Shown here: positions 39,601 to 52,200 of the stretch, piece by piece
Position numbering within the stretch: position 1 is the stretch's first letter
Layout of the letters: the number at the start of each line of letters is the position of its first letter
Assembly: GCF_910592395.1 (NCBI RefSeq)
Contig: NC_088317.1
Coordinates: forward strand, 186,001 to 250,000
Direction of reading: 5' to 3'
DNA from: Lineus longissimus
Taxonomy: Eukaryota > Nemertea > Pilidiophora > Heteronemertea > Lineidae
DNA: 64,000 bases
Position numbers and translations under genes: made by a program
The notes under the pieces: model-generated
The model's database searches: none
Told to the model about the DNA's origin: nothing
Seen by the model: only the letters and a program-made list of their open reading frames with translations

Positions 39601-42600
39601 GCAGATGGAAGGTATGTTACATATTGAAGCCAAACTGGAGATTGAGACCCGCTTCAACTGGCACAGATTCGAACCATCATCGGTAGTACTCGAACGCCCG
39701 GAATCAGTATGTGCTGCAGTTTGAAAAGTTTAAGTGCGGGGTATGATAACGAAAATAATGAAAATTTCGACATCTGTACATGGATAACTAGATAAAAAGA
39801 TAAGGAAGAAGAAAAAAGACTGCGCCATTCACCGGGATTCGAACCCGTGAACAGCCGATCCACAGTCAACCACTCTTAGCACTGAACCGTCAAGGCTTTC
39901 ATGCTGAGATAGAGATTTTATTCGCCTCTTATATGCGGTATGCAAACGAGCGCGCCGCAATTGTGACAAGGTCGCGCAGGTGGCAGAGTGATTTGCCGAA
40001 ATAGATCCAACTAATCGTATATTTCGATATTTGAACAGATTTTTCTCAACATATCGCATTTATATATCTCAGTGATATAAAAGATTATCTTTGCAGTTGA
40101 TTTAACATTTGAATGACCTTTTTTTAAAGTTTTTAAAAATCGAGGTCAGCAGGGTCAGTGTCAATCAGTCGTTTTGAAAGACTCCGGCAGGGTCAAAAGA
40201 AATAGCTGTAGGCGCCGATGATGTCAGCAATATGGCCGATTTCCACCCCACCCGTGAGATTTGCCCTCGTCATGTCATGAGCACATTGAGGTTGCACTGA
40301 GTTGCCATTACCACCGGCAGAAAGCCAAATGCATCTAGTTTCTTTATTTGATGTGAAAACATGGGGTCATCTCGTCTATTTTCTCGCTATACGGCCTAGA
40401 ATTTGGACGAGCATAACTGACACTCGCACAACTACGCACAACCTCGCCTGGCAGATGGAAGGTATGTTACATATTGAAGCCAAACTGGAGATTGAGACCC
40501 GCTTCAACTGGCACAAATTCGAACCATCATCGGTAGTACTCGAACGCCCGGAATCAGTATGTGCTACAGTTTGAAAAGTTTAAGTGCGGGGTATGATAAC
40601 GAAAATAATGAAAATTTCGACATCTGTACATGGATAATTAGATAAAAAGATAAGGAAGAAGAAAAAAAACTGCGCCATTCACCGGGATTCGAACCCGTGA
40701 CCAGCCGATCCACAGTCAACCACTCTTAGCACTGAACCGTCAAGGCTTTCATGCTGAGATAGAGATTTTATTCGCCTCTTATATGCGGTATGCAAACGAG
40801 CGCGCCGCAATTGTGACAAGGTCGTGCAGGTGGCAGAGTGATTTGCCGAAATAGATCCAACTAATCGTATATTTCGATATTTGAACAGATTTTTCTCAAC
40901 ATATCGCATTTATATATCTCAGTGATATAAAAGATTATCTTTGCAGTTGATTTAACATTTGAATGACCTTTTTTTTAAAGTTTTTAAAAATCGAGGTCAG
41001 CAGGGTCAGTGTCAATCAGTCGTTTTGAAAGACTCTGGCAGGGTCAAAAGAAATAGTTGTAGGCGCCGATGATGTCAGCAATATGGCCGATTTCCACCCC
41101 ACCCGTGAGATTTGCTCTCGTCATGTCATGAGCACATTGAGGTTGCACTGAGTTGCCATTACCACCGGCAGAAAGCCAAATGCATCTAGTTTCTTAATTT
41201 GATGTGAAAACATGGGGTCATCTCGTCTATTTTCTCGCTATATGGCCTAGAATTTGGACGAGCATAACTGACACTCGCACAACTACGCACAACCTCGCCT
41301 GGCAGATGGAAGGTATGTTACATATTGAAGCCAAACTGGAGATTGAGACCTGCTTCAACTGGCACAGACTCGAACCATCATCGGTAGTACTCGAACCCCC
41401 GGAATCAGTATGTGCTGCAGTTTGAAAAGTTTAAGTGCGGGGTATGATAACGAAAATAATGAAAATTTCGACATCTGTACATGGATAATTAGATAAAAAG
41501 ATAAGGAAGAAGAAAAAAAACTGCGCCATTCACCGGGATTCGAACCCGTGACCAGCCGATCCACAGTCAACCACTCTTAGCACTGAACCGTCAAGGCTTT
41601 CATGCTGAGGTAGAGATTTTATTCGCCTATTATATGCGGTATGCAAACGAGCGCGCCGCAATTGTGACAAGGTCGCGCAGGTGGCAGAGTGATTTGCCGA
41701 AATAGATCCAACTAATCGTATATTTCGATATTTGAACAGATTTTTCTCAACATATCGCATTTATATATCTCAGTGATATAAAAGATTATCTTTGCAGTTG
41801 ATTTAACATTTGAATGACCTTTTTTTAAAGTTTTTAAAAATCGAGGTCAGCAGGGTCAGTGTCAATCAGTCGTTTTGAAAGACTCCGGCAGGGTCAAAAG
41901 AAATAGTTGTAGGCGCCGATGATGTCAGCAATATGGCCGATTTCCACCCCACCCGTGAGATTTGCTCTCGTCATGTCATGAGCACATTGAGGTTGCACTG
42001 AGTTGCCATTACCACCGGCAGAAAGCCAAATGCATCTAGTTTCTTTATTTGATGTGAAAACATGGGGTCATCTCGTCTATTTTCACGCTATATGGCCTAG
42101 AATTTGGAAGAGCATGATTGACACTCGCACAACTACGCACAGCCTCGCCTGGCAGATGGAAGGTATGTTACATATTGAAGCCAAACTGGAGATTGAGACC
42201 CGCTTCAACTGGCACAGATTCGAACCATCATCGGTAGTACTCGAACGCCCGGAATCAGTATGTGCTGCAGTTTGAAAAGTTTAAGTGCGGGGTATGATAA
42301 CGAAAATAATGAAAATTTCGACATCTGTACATGGATAACTAGATAAAAAGATCAGGAAGAAGAAAAAAGACTGCGCCATTCACCGGGATTCGAACCCGTG
42401 AACAGCCGATCCACAGTCAACCACTCTTGGCACTGAACCGTCAAGGCTTTCATGCTGAGATAGAGATTTTATTCGCCTCTTATATGCGGTATGCAAACGA
42501 GCGCGCCGCAATTGTGACAAGGTCGCGCAGGTGGCAGAGTGATTTGCCGAAATAGATCCAACTAATCGTATATTTCGATATTTGAACAGATTTTTCTCAA

Positions 42601-44873
42601 CATATCGCATTTATATATCTCAGTGATATAAAAGATTATCTTTGCAGTTGATTTAACATTTGAATGACCTTTTTTTAAAGTTTTTAAAAATCGAGGTCAG
42701 CAGGGTCAGTGTCAATCAGTCGTTTTGAAAGACTCCGGCAGGGTCAAAAGAAATAGCTGTAGGCGCCGATGATGTCAGCAATATGGCCGATTTCCACCCC
42801 ACCCGTGAGATTTGCTCTCGTCATGTCATGAGCACATTGAGGTTGCACTGAGTTGCCATTACCACCGGCAGAAAGCCAAATGCATCTAGTTTCTTTATTT
42901 GATGTGAAAACATGGGGTCATCTCGTCTATTTTCTCGCTATACGGCCTAGAATTTGGACGAGCATAACTGACACTCGCACAACTACGCACAACCTCGCCT
43001 GGCAGATGGAAGGTATGTTACATATTGAAGCCAAACTGGAGATTGAGACCCGCTTCAACTGGCACAAATTCGAACCATCATCGGTAGTACTCGAACGCCC
43101 GGAATCAGTATGTGCTACAGTTTGAAAAGTTTAAGTGCGGGGTATGATAACGAAAATAATGAAAATTTCGACATCTGTACATGGATAATTAGATAAAAAG
43201 ATAAGGAAGAAGAAAAAAAACTGCGCCATTCACCGGGATTCGAACCCGTGACCAGCCGATCCACAGTCAACCACTCTTAGCACTGAACCGTCAAGGCTTT
43301 CATGCTGAGATAGAGATTTTATTCGCCTCTTATATGCGGTATGCAAACGAGCGCGCCGCAATTGTGACAAGGTCGCGCAGGTGGCAGAGTGATTTGCCGA
43401 AATAGATCCAACTAATCGTATATTTCGATATTTGAACAGATTTTTCTCAACATATCGCATTTATATATCTCAGTGATATAAAAGATTATCTTTGCAGTTG
43501 ATTTAACATTTGAATGACCTTTTTTTTAAAGTTTTTAAAAATCGAGGTCAGCAGGGTCAGTGTCAATCAGTCGTTTTGAAAGACTCCGGCAGGGTCAAAA
43601 GAAATAGTTGTAGGCGCCGATGATGTCAGCAATATGGCCGATTTCCACCCCACCCGTGAGATTTGCTCTCGTCATGTCATGAGCACATTGAGGTTGCACT
43701 GAGTTGCCATTACCACCGGCAGAAAGCCAAATGCATCTAGTTTCTTAATTTGATGTGAAAACATGGGGTCATCTCGTCTATTTTCTCGCTATATGGCCTA
43801 GAATTTGGACGAGCATAACTGACACTCGCACAACTACGCACAACCTCGCCTGGCAGATGGAAGGTATGTTACATATTGAAGCCAAACTGGAGATTGAGAC
43901 CTGCTTCAACTGGCACAGACTCGAACCATCATCGGTAGTACTCGAACCCCCGGAATCAGTATGTGCTGCAGTTTGAAAAGTTTAAGTGCGGGGTATGATA
44001 ACGAAAATAATGAAAATTTCGACATCTGTACATGGATAATTAGATAAAAAGATAAGGAAGAAGAAAAAAAACTGCGCCATTCACCGGGATTCGAACCCGT
44101 GACCAGCCGATCCACAGTCAACCACTCTTAGCACTGAACCGTCAAGGCTTTCATGCTGAGGTAGAGATTTTATTCCCCTATTATATGCGGTATGCAAACG
44201 AGCGCGCCGCAATTGTGACAAGGTCGCGCAGGTGGCAGAGTGATTTGCCGAAATAGATCCAACTAATCGTATATTTCGATATTTGAACAGATTTTTCTCA
44301 ACATATCGCATTTATATATCTCAGTGATATAAAAGATTATCTTTGCAGTTGATTTAACATTTGAATGACCTTTTTTTAAAGTTTTTAAAAATCGAGGTCA
44401 GCAGGGTCAGTGTCAATCAGTCGTTTTGAAAGACTCCGGCAGGGTCAAAAGAAATAGCTGTAGGCGCCGATGATGTCAGCAATATGGCCGATTTCCACCC
44501 CACCCGTGAGATTTGCTCTCGTCATGTCATGAGCACATTGAGGTTGCACTGAGTTGCCATTACCACCGGCAGAAAGCCAAATGCATCTAGTTTCTTTATT
44601 TGATGTGAAAACATGGGGTCATCTCGTCTATTTTCTCGCTATACGGCCTAGAATTTGGACGAGCATAACTGACACTCGCACAACTACGCACAACCTCGCC
44701 TGGCAGATAGAATATGTTACATATTGAGGCCAAACTGGGGATTGTCCGAAATAGATCCAACTAATCGTATATTTCGATATTTGTACTGATTTTTCGCAAC
44801 ATATCGCATTTATATATCTCAGTGATATTAAAAATTATCTTTGCAGTTGATTTAACCTTTGAATGACCTTTTT
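33602..44873. repeat. Satellite array, about 13 copies of an 850-bp unit
   Basis: A fixed marker (GCCATTACCACCGGCAG) begins near 34345, 35196, 36046, 36899, 37749, 38602, 39452, 40302, 41153, 42003, 42853, 43704 and 44554, giving periods of 850-853 bp. Interior units are nearly identical. Differences are a few substitutions and short T-run or AAA length changes. Each unit carries a minus-strand tRNA-like sequence and short open frames on both strands (90 and 76 codons) that are fortuitous. The first unit is more diverged. The last, from 44697, is truncated, with a deletion of roughly 500 bp joining two parts of the unit near 44742. Units fall into types by shared substitutions: order D-B-A-B-A-B-A-B-C-A-B-C-B. 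Confidence 0.95.
34718..34789 (-). ncRNA. tRNA-like Pol III cassette, representative satellite copy
   Basis: On the minus strand this 72-nt segment has a perfect B box (GGTTCGAATCC) and an A-box-like GGTTCAGTGC. It has a five-pair anticodon stem around the loop CTGTGGA (anticodon GTG, His), a five-nt variable loop and a T arm with four pairs. A T-run follows about six bases after its end. The acceptor stem pairs poorly (about four of seven), so it is probably a tRNA-derived SINE head or pseudo-tRNA, not a working tRNA. Equivalent copies lie at 33867, 35569, 36419, 37272, 38122, 38975, 39825, 40675, 41526, 42376, 43226 and 44077 (each 72 nt). Some copies have GCCGTGA at the 5' acceptor position, as in animal tRNA-His. 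Confidence 0.65.
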
Positions 44874-45964
44874 TGATTTGAATGACTTGTTCTTTGGACA
44901 TTGCGCTCACATGGGGAAAAGAACGCCAGCAGCTAATGAATGAATGCTACATTCAGTTACATGCCACTATTGCTTTACGGACCGACATCAGACGACGTAA
45001 GACGGACAAGGCAATAGACGACGGACAGCAGATACCAGACAAGACAAGACGGCATGAGCTGGTATGCGAGGGGGAAAAGAGAAATGGATAACATGGACAT
45101 TTAAGCTGCCCTGCACTGTAGAACAAAGGCTACATGTCATTTTTGCAAAAACAATAAACACTAAACTGTCAGATGTAAATTCTACTTACCTTTTCAAATG
45201 CAGAGTCTGAAAGAAACGAACGAGAAACAGTGGCGAGTTTTGCAAGAAATAGCCATCAAATGGTTTTGGCACTGCCAAGAAATTACTTTGGTAGATTAAA
45301 ATGCAACATAGCCAAGTAATTTAACCAGGGACGGAAGTGGCATCGTATGGTACTCTCTTCAACTTGTGCCAAGTAACCAGGGACGGAAGTGGCTTCATAT
45401 GCGACTCTGAAACATGAGCCCAACCAGCCAGCACAAGTGAACTGACCCAGCCCTCGCCCAAGGCTGGATTGCCAGGCATCTGCCAATGCTTGCCAGCCTG
45501 CTTCCAAGTCAGTTAATGGCAGACTTTTCTTGGCTGGATCAAACAACCAGAATATACCTGGCACCCAGGACTGGCCATGGATGTTCCGAGGTTGGTTGAT
45601 GGGTCAAAAGCATGGGTTCCAAGGCTGGTTAGCCACTCTGAGCTATAGACCTACCATCAACATCGAGGTACGATTATAAAGCTGATTTTGTCCGCAAGTG
45701 GAATACCAGTATCATCTCATCAAGGAGGACAAGATTTGCTTTGAGTGAGGACAGAATTCAAATGCAGCTGTTTCATTGGCCCATTAAAATAGGTTTCGAT
45801 CCGCTTCGCCAAGGGGCCAGGCCGGTACTGTCTCATTGGTACTCATACATTCAGAAAAAACTGATATTCACTCGCAAAATCAGGCCTTGCTCACGTATCA
45901 GGTCCATCGTCTGTGCTAGCACCTGTTGTATTGATCCACTAGAACACGGGGGTGCTGATATAAC

Positions 45965-46036
45965 GGGTCGTTGGCCTAGTGGAATGATTCCCGCTGTGGC
46001 TGCGAGAGGTCCCGGGTTCTACTCCCGGCCAAGCCC
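45965..46036 (+). pseudogene. tRNA-Pro-like sequence, decayed
   Basis: 72 nt with D-arm GGCCTAGTGGAATGAT, anticodon arm CCCGC-TGTGGCT-GCGAG and a T stem of CCGGG/CCCGG, strongly like tRNA-Pro. The anticodon read in register would be TGG. Position 33 is G instead of the invariant T, the T loop has TTCTACT in place of TTCAAAT, and the acceptor stem is mismatched. A TTTT follows at once. This is a dead tRNA or the head of a tRNA-derived SINE. Confidence 0.6.
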
Positions 46037-47533
46037 TTTTGTTGATAAGTTTGCCAAACGTCTGTGCTGCCAACTGTTGGATCAATTTTACACTGCAGGA
46101 GACCTGGGAAGTTAATTGCTTGTTCCCCATTCTCCTTGGATGCAATCAATCTTTTAATGAAGGATGCTCTTTTCCACGTTTTTATTTCTACTGTATCGAC
46201 ACGAGCTTGCAACTAATATCTCGATCATTCATTAGCGATTTACAAAAACTGTTCGAATTCATATCGAGCCATTATTTGATATGGGGAGGCACATTTCTTT
46301 GTCTCTGTAGCTGTCACAATTACCCTTTTCCTTGGATTGAGCCAACTTCTCAATTTTCTGGAAGACATTCACAGCCTTGTCTCACAGCAGTCATCTGGGC
46401 TTGCGGTCTTCGACTGACACAACATCTCACTGTGCTCTATGACATGCTCACCAGGGCCTACTGCCTTAGGCTGAGCTATCACCTTACCATGCTTGTGAAG
46501 ACAGGTACAACGCCGTCTCTTCTATATACTGCGGACAACAGGGCTTAACGAAAATGATCTTGGATTTGCCGTCGTAAAGTCAGAATTATAATAGCTACTG
46601 TCATCAGCTTGTTCAGACCTTGACCAGGGCCTTTCTTCTTAGGATAGGCCAGGCACGGAAAAATTTCAGAAGGATCAAAGACAAGTGTCCAACAGTAAAG
46701 ATACAACACTGGTTTTTGCAACGGTGTACACGATGTGACTCTCTGCCGTATTTTCTTCAAATACCAGCCTCTCAAGGCTAGGAGACAGCTTCTGCCATTG
46801 TGAGAGCTGTAAGTGGGTGATTCTGGAGTCTGTCGAAATGACTCTACAAGCTATCACAACCTGCCGGGCCTTGACAAATGTTGTCCTTCAGCATCTTCTA
46901 TAGAAGATTGTCAAGCTCCATCTGTGCATTATAGGGAGTGGTGTCTTGGTGAGACTGTCCTTTGAGCTGGTGTACCAGATGTTCCCTTTCAGTTAAACTA
47001 GACAAGACAGGCGCCTAGCCTTCATCCAAACCAATTCCATCATTTCAAAGGTCAGCACAGTACCCAGCATACAGAACAGCATCTTACCTCTATGTTTGAA
47101 GGACAACACTGCGTTATCAGACCCAGGGGACACTACTTTCGAACACATCTTTGAAGGACAAAATAGCTATGATGGAGAAGTACTATTGTCTTTAGAGCCC
47201 AAGCCAACTGCAGGATAGCTCTTCATTTCAGCATTTCAAGGACAGGACCTCTCAATCACAACCATGTCTTCAAAAGAAAATGTTCCTTTCATCTCAGAAG
47301 ACCAGAATACTAGGACATGTACATCCGCAGAGACCATAATCTCAGCAGCTGACAATACTACCAAGGGAAATGCATACCATAGACTGAACAAAACAATTGT
47401 CAGTCACAGGTCAGTGAAAGAATGGCATAAAACACTTCCAAGATGACCTCTAATGATGATGCCCCGAGAGGTATTAGCTTTTGCCTTCTCATTCTAATTT
47501 TCCCTTGACAGCACCATCACTCCATCTGCAGAG

Positions 47534-47539
47534 TTTATT
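47534..47539 (-). promoter_or_regulatory. Possible PSMD1 poly(A) signal
   Basis: AATAAA on the minus strand, about 530 bases beyond the PSMD1 stop codon. It is the first canonical hexamer I found downstream. No further support. Confidence 0.3.
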
Positions 47540-48072
47540 GACAAGTCTAGTCCAACACTCCACGGCAAAGGTTGTGTGGTGCAAAATACGATGCATCAGT
47601 GTTGCACAGACATCTTGATATCAACAATTCATAAAGGGAAGTGAACACTCAATGATAATTTAACGTCTTTTTTAAAGTTTCAGACAATTTCTTTTACAAT
47701 TACGTTTCTCTGGAACATTTCTGTTTTTGTGAACAGGCTCAATCTAAGGTACAATTACAAGATCAGCTCAGCTGAAAATGACTTTACGAATTACTTCAAG
47801 GTTACAAAACAATACACAATGATAGAAACGAAGAGGGCAAGTCCAAGTGGTAACGAAACTGATCCAAGATGTCTTGAAAAGTCAATGTAAGGAAGTTTTC
47901 TCATACGATGGAATTATCTAAAATGAGCACAGTGACACATCAGAACATAGTCTGCGTTAAGACGAGGAGGTCCATTATTTCACATTGTAAGCACATGTAG
48001 ACGAGCCTCAGAGAATCTTCAGTACAAGCCTCTTTCAACCAACAGTCATACTAGTTTTTAGTTTCGAACACA

Positions 48073-49210
48073 CTAATCCTCAGTGTATTCAAATGGCTCT
48101 GGTGGTTCTGGTTCATCACCCTCTTCAGTGTCTATCTTGGGACCTCCCGCAGCAATCGGCTCAATGATGTCCTCGGTCTCTCCAGGGGTCGTATCCTTCA
48201 ACAACAGGATCCCACCATGAGTGATTTCCTTCACAGTCGTGTAGCGCGCTCCCTCGGGATTCACCAAGACCTTACGCTGGGCATTCATGATGCGAGCCGG
48301 GTTGGTCAACATCTCAAAGTTCGGCTCAGGCTCCTTTTTCTTCTCAGGTTCCTTCTTCTCCTCCTTGTCATCTTCCTTCTTGCCCTTGTCGTCTGCTTCC
48401 TTTATTTCAACTTTCTTCCCTTTCTCTTTCCCACTCTCCTTCCCCTTCTTGTCCTCCTCGACTTTCTTACTTTCATCTTTCTTTTCCTCTTTCTTGTCCT
48501 CCTTCGTGTCGCCATCTTTCTCCTCATCCACCTCCATCTTCTCTTCCTTCCCTTTTTTCTCAGCTTCTTTCTTCTTCTGCTTTGCAGTGATACTCAGCAC
48601 AGCAGTCTCAACCTTCTCTTTTGTCTTCTCCTTCTTATCCTCAAGAGGTGGTGGGTAGGCAAATGTTGATGGCTTGGCATTCGACCGGAACTGGATATTG
48701 GGCATCTTCAGATCAGAGTTCAAACCAATCAAGCAGGTTGGTGTGAACGCCAGGGCAATGAAATGGGCGAGAGGAAACCAGTACCAGAACTGAAGGAAGA
48801 CGAGCATCCCTACGACTGCTTGCATGTTGATGTGTCCAGTCCTCGACTGCATGCAGATTGACATATTGCGACCACCAGCATCAAGGATACCTTGAGCCAA
48901 GATGGCACCAAATTTCGCCATGACGTCTTCGTGTTTGTCGCTGATTACTTTCATGTAGAGTTGGCGGTAATGTGCAACTTTAGGACACGTGATGTCATTG
49001 TGTTGGACGAGGATCAATGCCGATGCAATAAGAGCAGCTTGGCGGACATAATTAACGGGATCGTTAGTCATCGGTTCGAGTAGCGACAATGCCTCCTTTA
49101 GTCCGGTACCGGCACAGGCTATACCCAACGCCATGGCTGCGCCGTACCTCACATGGGGGTTGTAACTCTCGGAGAGTAGAGACACCACGCTAGGGCACTG
49201 CTCGGGAGTT
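48073..49210 (-). CDS. PSMD1: PSMD1 exon 15 (last)
   Basis: Residues 639-1017 and stop. Encodes the last proteasome/cyclosome repeats ([29 protein letters not shown]), the Lys/Glu-rich linker and the C-terminal Rpn13-docking tail. Confidence 0.95.
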
Positions 49211-52200
49211 CTGAATTAAGTAAAAATAAAATATTACTCTTTCGTTAAGTATGAAAAAACATCCGTATTGTTACTTAGAGGAAAGGCGGGCCAGAACTTT
49301 TGGTAACCACAAGTAAAGGCATAGAATCGAGAATTGAAATGCTGTAGTGTTTTAAGTCTGTTATTTCAACAGATATGTACAGCTTGGAAAAAGAATTTTG
49401 GAAAATAGTTCGAAGAGCTAAAAGAAAATGGAGAAGAGTTCCTGTAAAGGTCATTGCTGATGCACTGACATGCTGATGCACTGACATGCTGATGCACTGA
49501 CATGCTGATGCACTGACATGCTGATGCACTGACATACTGATGCACTGACATGCTTCCCTCAACAGCACTAGCATGCTTTGATGAGATTGTAGAATAGTGT
49601 GAGTATAATTTCTGGATAGGATTCTGCGAGGGCGAAAATGGTCTGCTATACAGCAGAAAGAGACAGGAAGAGAAACAATGAGATCAATAGTTTTTTTTAT
49701 TTCCTCTTAAAGTGGGTTCATGCTGTTAATCCAAAAGAACTGGCATGCAGGGTTAGAGCTCATTCAATAGAATCAATATAACATACTGAACATCATAACA
49801 GTGCCAAGGTTTATATTGCATCAAGTTGGAAACCATTTCCGTGCAGCATTCTCAGCAACACAACTTCCATATTGCCAATATTGTCCAAATCTACTGAGGT
49901 TAGTATTGGACAAATGTGACCACTTCCGCTGCATTTTCTGTAGCATGCATGTATGAATGGCTACCAAGTCTTGCATCACAACAACTCTCCTGCAAGACAT
50001 CTAAGATGTATTGATCATCATGCTCAAGTACATCCAGATCAAGAGCTGTAGACAACCTACCTGAACAGCAAGAAACCGAGAGAGGTCACAGCAGCTCTCC
50101 TCACATCATCGTTCACATCACTTACCTAAAAACAATAAGAAAGGGAGGCAATCAATTACAGATTTACAACACTGGTTTCTGGGGACAGAGCATTGACTTG
50201 TGTCATAGGGAGGCAATCAATTACAGATTTACAACACTGGTTTCTGGGGACAGAGCATTGACTTGTGTCATAGGGAGGCAATCAATTACAGATTTACAAC
50301 ACTGGTTTCTGGGGACAGAGCATTGACTTGTGTCATAGGGAGGCAATCAATTACAGATTTACAACACTGGTTTCTGGGGACAGAGCATTGACTTGTGTCA
50401 TAGGTAGGCAATCAATTACAGATTTACAACACTGGTTTCTGGGGACAGAGCCTGCACTTGTGTCATAGTTGTGATGGATTATGTTTTCATCCTCAGACGC
50501 ACTTTGATTAAACAGCACCATCTTTATTTCTACGGCAGCTACAATTGTGCTTGATGTGTGTCTTTACATGTCAGACACACCATGTTTTGTACACATTCTA
50601 GTCTTCTACAAACAACAGCGATGCAATGGGACCATTCTCTCCGAGAGAGAACAATGGGACTTGAACTTACAGCGACGTGCAGCAGCTTTCTGATCGCCTC
50701 ATTCTTGCCTGTTCCACAGTAAGCCATAGCAAGTGTGTACATGCCAGATCGGCGCAGGATAGGATCCTTATCTCTCGAGAGACTCTCAATGAGCGTGTCC
50801 GCCTCTTCCAGGCGCCCAAACATGGTGAGAGCTATACCCACTGCCAAACCTCGCAGAATTTTCTCATGTTGGGTCTCTTGGGCATACTGTAATTAAAGGG
50901 AGAGAGTTGAGTTGTTTGAACTACTGGCACATGATCATTCGACTCAACATCTTGTTTTGAGCCTGACGTTTTAAACTTATCAGCGTGGAGTTCGAAGGAT
51001 AGCTAAAACCATCTCAAATGGCATAAGTCAATCATAATTTCAAGATATTGGTTTTTGTTGCTGATCATACAGAGTAGACCATGATATGAACACATTCTTA
51101 CTCACCGCGACCATGTCCTCAATAGCTGAAGCAGCCTTGGTTCCTAACATGACCAGACCCATCGCTATTCCAGCAGCTTCACCAGTCACAGCATCATCTT
51201 GGTAAAGGTTGAACTTCAATTGGTCATAAATATCTTGGCGGGCGGTCCCCATTGCTGCGAGACCAACACCGAGGCAGCCTCCGTGACGCACCATCTGAAA
51301 GTGACATCCCAATTTGATGACATTTTTCAACACACAAGTTATTCACAGATCAGACTAGGCCAAATAGTTTTAACAGAATCGAATGGGTTAAACATCAAAT
51401 TCTCTTATTCTGCTGACACTCTAGGAAGTGTTTGTTGTGTACCACTATAATAGGTTGCCCGCTGACTCTGTCTTCAGCTGGAGAGAAGAATCCATCACAG
51501 GCAGTCTATGGAAGGGATATTTTGCTTGCCCTTGCCAATTCACCAGCTACCACAAGGGAGTGTCCACATGCTGGCTGGAGTAAACTGCTCGCCCTTGCCT
51601 TTGCATAGGCATTTCATGTAGAAACAAGGAATCTGTTCCACATCTTATGCATGGAATAAGATAGACATCCAGTTGAAAGGGTTTTACAACAGCTGCGAGC
51701 CACATGAGAGAGCAGTCATTAAAACAAGTCTTAAGTTCAACTGAACACTTTCTCATGCAACAACTCGCTGTGAGTGCACTTACATCAGTGGAGGCCTCTT
51801 TTAGCTGGTTGAGTAAATATTCTGTTATCTCACCGCCATGGTTAGCATGTATAAGACCTGAAAGATGGATAGCAAACCTCTACAGTTCCACATGGCGCAT
51901 CAAAAGTTTTTCAGCTAGACCCTTGAAAACTACAGCATCTGTTATCAAGGTTGAGTTTGGCCAGGAAGCACATTCTCAATGATATTGTTTGGCAGTTCTT
52001 CATCAAATGAGCTTGCTCGTCAACGGTATTTGGTCACAAGCATATCATGGTGCCTTCCCCAGCAGCAGTGACCATTTTATAAAGGGAGAGTTAACGAATC
52101 CATCACCATTGTGCTAACCCGCTGGAAAACGGTTGCAGAACCTACCTAGTGCATACATGCCACCTCCCTCTGAATATGCCGACCCGGAACCAGTATCTTT

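Larger units (their letters stand above)
44874..48072. other. Region between the satellite and PSMD1, no gene seen
   Basis: No supported coding sequence. It holds a GACGACGGAC-like stretch near 44990-45050 reminiscent of the 33.3-kb element tail, and a short direct repeat (ACCAGGGACGGAAGTGGC near 45326 and 45378). It also holds a tRNA-Pro-like pseudogene (45965-46036). The part next to 48072 should include the PSMD1 3' UTR, with a possible minus-strand AATAAA at 47534-47539. Confidence 0.6.

Noticed and set aside
33871-44311. Repeated 76-codon minus-strand and 90-codon plus-strand frames in every satellite unit, with 71-codon frames in many
   Set aside because: They exist because the unit is repeated and young. 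The minus-strand frames run through the tRNA-like B box, which reads as GSNP or FESR, and some units lose the frames by single changes.
46039-46548. 169-codon plus-strand frame next to the tRNA-Pro-like sequence
   Set aside because: Composition looks random, the start lies just past the tRNA-like sequence, and no domain is recognisable.
48217-48669. Plus-strand frames rich in Leu, Phe and Ser opposite PSMD1
   Set aside because: They are the antisense of the Lys/Glu-rich linker in exon 15.
49366-49551. Cys/His/Gln repeat protein frames on the minus strand
   Set aside because: They translate a 16-bp minisatellite lying in a PSMD1 intron.
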